DNA of 64,000 nucleotides from Triplophysa rosa (Eukaryota; Chordata; Actinopteri; Cypriniformes; Nemacheilidae), in assembly GCF_024868665.1 (NCBI RefSeq), contig NC_079906.1, forward strand, positions 11,046,833 to 11,110,832, read 5' to 3'. The translations under genes and the position numbers were made by a program. The notes beneath the pieces were generated by a model. It made no database searches, had not been told where the DNA came from, and was given only the letters and a program-made list of their open reading frames with translations. Positions within the stretch are counted from its first letter, which is position 1. Every line of letters begins with the position of its first letter. Below, piece after piece: positions 60,235-64,000 of this stretch.

Positions 60235-61990
60235 GCAAGCTTACACTCTTAAAAAGGGTGCTTCAAAAGGTTCTTCGATGCCATAGAAGAACCTTTTGGT
60301 TCCATGAAGAACCTTTAACATCTGAAGAACCTTTAGATGTCACAAAAGGTTCTTTGCGGCAAAAAAAGGTTCTTCAGATTATTAAAAAAAGTAAGAAAGA
60401 TATGGTTCTTTAAAGCAGTGGTTCCCGACCCCCTTAGGGGGCAACCAGAGTTCACATGAGGGGCGCGGGAGCTGACATGCTTTGAGGTTAAATAAAGCTG
60501 CATAAAATGTTCCACTAATCATTTTAAATAAAAATATTTTTGTATGTTTTAAAAAAATCATGTGCTTACAATGCCAAGATAATGCTTTAAAAATGGTTAT
60601 ATCTTGTATAAAATAATTATTTCAATTTTTCCGGCTCCATCGGCAGACATTCACGCGGGGCTTCGCGGTAGCTGGAAGCACTGTCATTGGCTGTTCTCGA
60701 TATGAGACTCACATGAGAAACGTCCTCTGTCAGGCGTCAACGTTCGTGTTAACATAAAAATCAAAAGGAAAAATAGCAGAGAAACGTACATGCGGTGATT
60801 CTTCGTCAGAAATAAAGGAAAAAGTTTAGACGCTATGACAAATTTAGGTTTTATTGAAGGACAAGACAAGTCTCGGCCAGAATGTGTGTTCTGTGGTGAA
60901 AAATTGGTAAATGACAGCATGAAACCAAGCAAAATGAAAAGACACCTTGTAAAAATAAGCAGTAATTGACAGTAGCCACATCTCTTTATGCAAGTACAGC
61001 AATGTTAATGTTTAACCGTTCTTTCATAACGTTCAGTATACTCTGTATGTTCATACAATAACCTGAAAATAAACTGAAATAACCTGAAAAATAACCTGAA
61101 AATTTATTTGAGTATTCAAGTAAAAATGTAATTAAAATCTTTTATATTACTCATATTCAACCATTTAATTTAATTTATTATTCAATTATTTCATTTATTT
61201 ATATTTACTATCTATAAATGTGTGTGTGAGTAGCAATTATGTGTGTATACACACACACACACACACACACATATTTGAGGGGGGGTCCGATTGTCATACA
61301 TGTACGTCATACATGTTACGTGGGGGGGCCCAAGGAAAAAAGGTTGGGAACCACTGCTTTAAAGAACCTTTGACTGAATGGTTCTTTGTGGAACCAAAAA
61401 TGGTTCTTCTGTGGCATCGCTGTGAAGAAACTTTTAAGCACCTTTATTTTTAAGACTGTAGATAAAAGACAGCAGAAGATCGCTGTAGTAAACACACATT
61501 CTCACATCAAGCTGTGGTGCTCACATGGACGTATAAATTTAACTTTGCCTCGTGTTACTTCCTGTACTTTTTCACATAAAAGTGGGAATAAAGGAAATAA
61601 TAAAAAAATGTAAAACATAAAATGAAATCAATTGTTTCTGGTAGTCCAATGGCAGTAATCGGGTCGAGTAATAGAATGCGATTATGAGCGGATCATGATC
61701 TGCAGTCCATCAGCTGGGGATTACAGTAGTCCAGATTGACTAGACTGCATGTGGTTTACAGGATAAACATATTGTAAAATATTTTGAATCCAAACACACT
61801 TATTCTTGTCTTTTTAGCGCACATGTACAGGTTGCAGTGTATGTGTAAACAGTCAGAAGTCATGTGCTCTGATCGCCATGTCTCTACAAAAGAAAAATAA
61901 AGTGTTTGTTTTTGTTCCCTACAGACCCACAGGTGTGATTCTACTCCATTTCATTTAAGAGACGGATTCAGTCCAAGCACAGTCTGCTGA
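59515..61990 (+). CDS. Divergent CYTH-domain / thiamine-triphosphatase-like protein
   Basis: Exon 1 is 59515-60234; the ATG at 59515 has a CACC context. It encodes 240 residues with LTEERLREMGARCVG, a YYDTESFQL segment, a polar low-complexity insert (about residues 70-130) and a C-terminal LERMDRLHKDLGL helix, in the order seen in CYTH-fold phosphatases such as THTPA. Exon 2 is proposed at 61925-61990 (acceptor CCCTACAG), adding THRCDSTPFHLRDGFSPSTV, Cys and TGA, for 261 residues. The donor would be the rare GC type (CCAAAG then GCAAGC). Without splicing the frame stops at 60252, just inside a MITE. CYTH enzymes carry ExExK at the N-terminus; here the same place reads K-M-E-Y-E, and the WLRRR-type arginines are replaced (WLNQHE). 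Catalysis is therefore doubtful. Family assignment is moderate, the gene being real more likely. Confidence 0.55.
60835..60969 (+). pseudogene. hAT transposase N-terminal fragment (BED zinc finger)
   Basis: The ATG at 60835 opens 44 codons to TGA at 60967-60969. It reads TNLGFIEGQDKSRPECVFCG with the C-x2-C and the following KRH typical of the finger. The second histidine of a full BED finger is missing after KRHLVK. It is a relic of the element's transposase rather than a host gene. Confidence 0.7.
61242..61272. repeat. (CA)n microsatellite inside the hAT element
   Basis: This is a run of CACACA of about 28 bp. Confidence 0.85.
61925..61990 (+). CDS. Proposed exon 2 of the CYTH-like gene
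   Basis: A long pyrimidine-rich stretch and CCCTACAG precede position 61925. The downstream 66 nt keep the frame of exon 1 and end in TGA at 61988-61990. The family's usual C-terminus is not recognisable in the 21 residues, so this joining is a prediction from splice signals and frame only. Confidence 0.35.
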   Translation, partial: THRCDSTPFHLRDGFSPSTVC

Positions 61991-62567
61991 GACATCCATA
62001 GTTTCTATGGCAACAGAAAGAACTAATGTTTTTATATTTTTGTACATACACAACTCTTGAGGGCCGAGCAATCTGCAAGCAAAAATCTGCCACATTAGAG
62101 ATTGGACATGTTCAACATTAGAAGTTAATATTTTTTCTTACTCCTAAGAACCTGAAAAGTCTGCCATATTTTTTCTTACAGTATGAGTTTTACAATAATT
62201 AACATTACTCATTTAGCACTTTAAGTACCACACATTTTTTAAGTATTCATGCCTTCTTTGTATAGCACAGACATGCTGTACCAGCTAAGCTACAAAAAGC
62301 CAGCCGAAAAGTCTAAATATTATAAGCATCACAAAACAATTCGAAAACAAGGGTTAATTCTGGAAAAAAAGAGATTTTCACTTTAGATTTTGCACTAGAC
62401 AACAGATTCCTTGGAGGCGTAACACAAAAACAAAGCTAGCATTGTTTACACAGACTCATACAACCGCAGACACAGACAATTTTGCCATCAACTCTAAATA
62501 ATTAATCTGTTTACTTTCCATACTGACACAAAGAGAACATTGCTAATGCTGTTAGTAATGTTGTTAA

Positions 62568-62986
62568 AGAAACAATTCACCAAAAAATAACAATTGTGTC
62601 ATCATTTACTCATCCTCGAGTTGTTCCAAATCTGTATACATTTCTTTGTTGTGATGAACACAGAGAACGATATTTGAAAGAATGCTTGTAACCAAACAGT
62701 TCTTGGCCACCATGCATTGACCACCATAGTAGGAAAATTGCTTTATAACTTTTTTGTTCTGTTAAAACCAACGAAGATATTTTGAAGAATGTAGGAAAGC
62801 AAACCGTGCTGGGGCACTTTTGACTACCATTGTCATTTTTCCTACTATGGTAGTCAGTGGTGGCCAAGAACTTCTTCCAAATATCTTTCTCTGTGTTAAT
62901 CAAAACAAAGAAATTGAGACAGATTTGGACCAACTCGAGGGTGAGTAAATGATGACAGAATTTTTATTTTTGGGTGAACTGTCCCT
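62568..62986. mobile_element. Type B TTAA MITE, longer variant
   Basis: TTAA is at 62564-62567 and 62987-62990. It contains CACAGAGAACGATATTTGAA and its inverse AAATATCTTTCTCTGTG, plus a second inner inverted pair around AAGATATTTTGAAGAATG. Confidence 0.75.
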
Positions 62987-63561
62987 TTAAGGTCTACTAC
63001 TGACCAACAAATTCTAAAGACCAGTGGCAGTGACACACATAATCTGTTAAAACAGATTTGTCTCATAAATGTAGAAGTTACACCACGCACTCACCACTGT
63101 GCGGCACATGCTGCCACATAATCACTATGTGAATCTAGCAGATGAGATAAAATAGGATTCTGAAGGCTCAACAACACAACCATAAACTACAGAAACACAC
63201 ATTATTTGAGTCAGGGAAGAGTTGCAGGTGTGGTGCTGGAAAGCAAATGTATTATTTACACAGACAGGTCGACTATTTAAAGCAAATTTAATACTGCTAC
63301 CAACCATAATTTTCAGCATTAAAAATAAAGCTGCATCAGGATATACTATACAATAATAGAAAGACATTTATCCAGCATTTCCAGCAACATGTATGCCTTT
63401 ATTTTACAAACATGTTGTACATAGCAAAACAGCGTACTCTTAAAATAGTAAATAGGACCCTCAATAATAATAAACAATAACTTGAAATGTTTAATTCTTT
63501 AAAGAATAGGTGTACTGCCAAACTGTTTATGAAGATTATATTTGTTCATAACATACATTAA

Positions 63562-63674
63562 AGTGATAGTTCACCCAAAAAGTGGTGTTGGAAGAAAGAA
63601 AGTCATGAAGGTTCGAAATGACAAGAGGGTGAGTAAATGATGACAGAATGTTCATTTCTGGGCGAACTATCACT
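63562..63674. mobile_element. Type B TTAA MITE, short 113 bp derivative
   Basis: TTAA is at 63558-63561 and 63675-63678. The ends AGTGATAGTTCACCC and GGGCGAACTATCACT match perfectly except one base. Most of the interior is deleted. Confidence 0.85.
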
Positions 63675-64000
63675 TTAACTAGTGAAACAACTTTCTATAC
63701 AGTGCAAAAGACTTCTCACGGATGAAACATTACTCAGACATACTGATGTGTAACATCATTTATCTCATTAAAGAGTCCTACTTATTTCCATTTTATATGC
63801 CAACTTCACAACATGGAATAAATATTGAATAACCACTGAAAATGTCTAAGCGGAGTGCTCCAGTCTCTATATCTGAAGCATCAATAATATATGAGCTCTC
63901 TGAATGTGACCAAATCCCAGACACAGCGACTTCACACCAATGTAGCTAATGTAACAAACTTGACATTACATCCATAATCCCTTTCACTGCAAATTGCAAT

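Larger units (their letters stand above)
60416..61356 (+). mobile_element. hAT element, 941 bp, with a BED-type zinc finger remnant
   Basis: A perfect 8 bp duplication CTTTAAAG is at 60408-60415 and 61357-61364. The inverted ends are CAGTGGTTCCCGACCCC and AGGTTGGGAACCACTG. Inside, 60835-60969 encodes 44 residues including RPECVFCGEKL and SMKPSKMKRHL, the N-terminal BED zinc finger of ZBED5-like hAT transposases. The catalytic part is deleted. Confidence 0.85.
60244..61459. mobile_element. AAGGTTCTT palindromic MITE in the CYTH-like gene, split by a hAT element
   Basis: The left end is CTCTTAAAAAGGGTGCTTC and the right end AAGCACCTTTATTTTTAAGAC. Its two halves (60244-60415, 61357-61459) together match the copy at 4889-5136. 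It begins only 10 bases after the predicted exon 1 donor and supplies the in-frame TAA if the intron is retained. Confidence 0.75.
61991..64000. other. Right flank, no gene recognised
   Basis: Apart from the two type B MITEs, the sequence to the window end is AT-rich and non-coding as far as can be seen. Confidence 0.45.

Noticed and set aside
1..64000. A CRISPR array, bacterial operon or phage-like system
   Set aside because: The window is clearly vertebrate: spliced genes, SINEs, MITEs and Tc1. Direct repeats seen are microsatellites, the 4.55 kb duplication or transposon copies.

Overview
The window is vertebrate nuclear DNA, most likely from a cyprinid-type teleost. The genes are split by GT-AG introns, coding density is very low, and the rest is packed with short DNA transposons, fish tRNA-derived SINEs, a Tc1-like element and a GT microsatellite. 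It contains no prokaryotic operon, CRISPR array or phage structure.

Three genes are supported. (1) angptl2 (angiopoietin-like 2, + strand) has its whole coding sequence here in four exons: 14321-15176, 24583-24776, 26179-26449 and 26529-26728. It encodes 506 residues: a signal peptide, a coiled coil, a Pro/Gln linker and a C-terminal fibrinogen-like domain. A non-coding first exon probably ends at 4337. (2) ralgps1 (RalGEF with PH domain and SH3-binding motif, - strand) contributes its first seven coding exons between 56136 and 30932. These give the N-terminus and the first part of the RasGEF domain (202 codons plus one base). The rest lies beyond the left edge. angptl2 therefore sits antisense inside a ralgps1 intron of at least 30.9 kb, an arrangement also known for human ANGPTL2/RALGPS1. 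(3) A short + strand gene at 59515-61990 encodes a divergent CYTH / thiamine-triphosphatase-like protein. Its catalytic signature residues look altered, so it may be inactive.

Layout: 1-14301 is angptl2 upstream DNA and first intron, with several nested transposons. 14302-26914 is the angptl2 body; its 9.4 kb intron holds a complex transposon nest at 15.9-18.0 kb, including a 1.1 kb non-autonomous LTR element with a fold-back 3' LTR. 26.9-56.1 kb is ralgps1 exons and introns. One of these introns carries a 4.55 kb near-identical direct duplication (31260-35817 and 35819-40370) with a single N at the junction, which is probably an assembly artefact. 56.1-64 kb holds the ralgps1 5' end, the CYTH-like gene and more transposons.

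The most abundant repeat is a palindromic MITE with TTAA flanks and termini like AGGGATAGTTCACCC, present in at least 15 copies. No previously undescribed multi-gene system is visible. The items most worth checking are the duplication junction, the fold-back LTR, the degenerate CYTH protein with a possible GC-AG intron, and the multi-level transposon nests.
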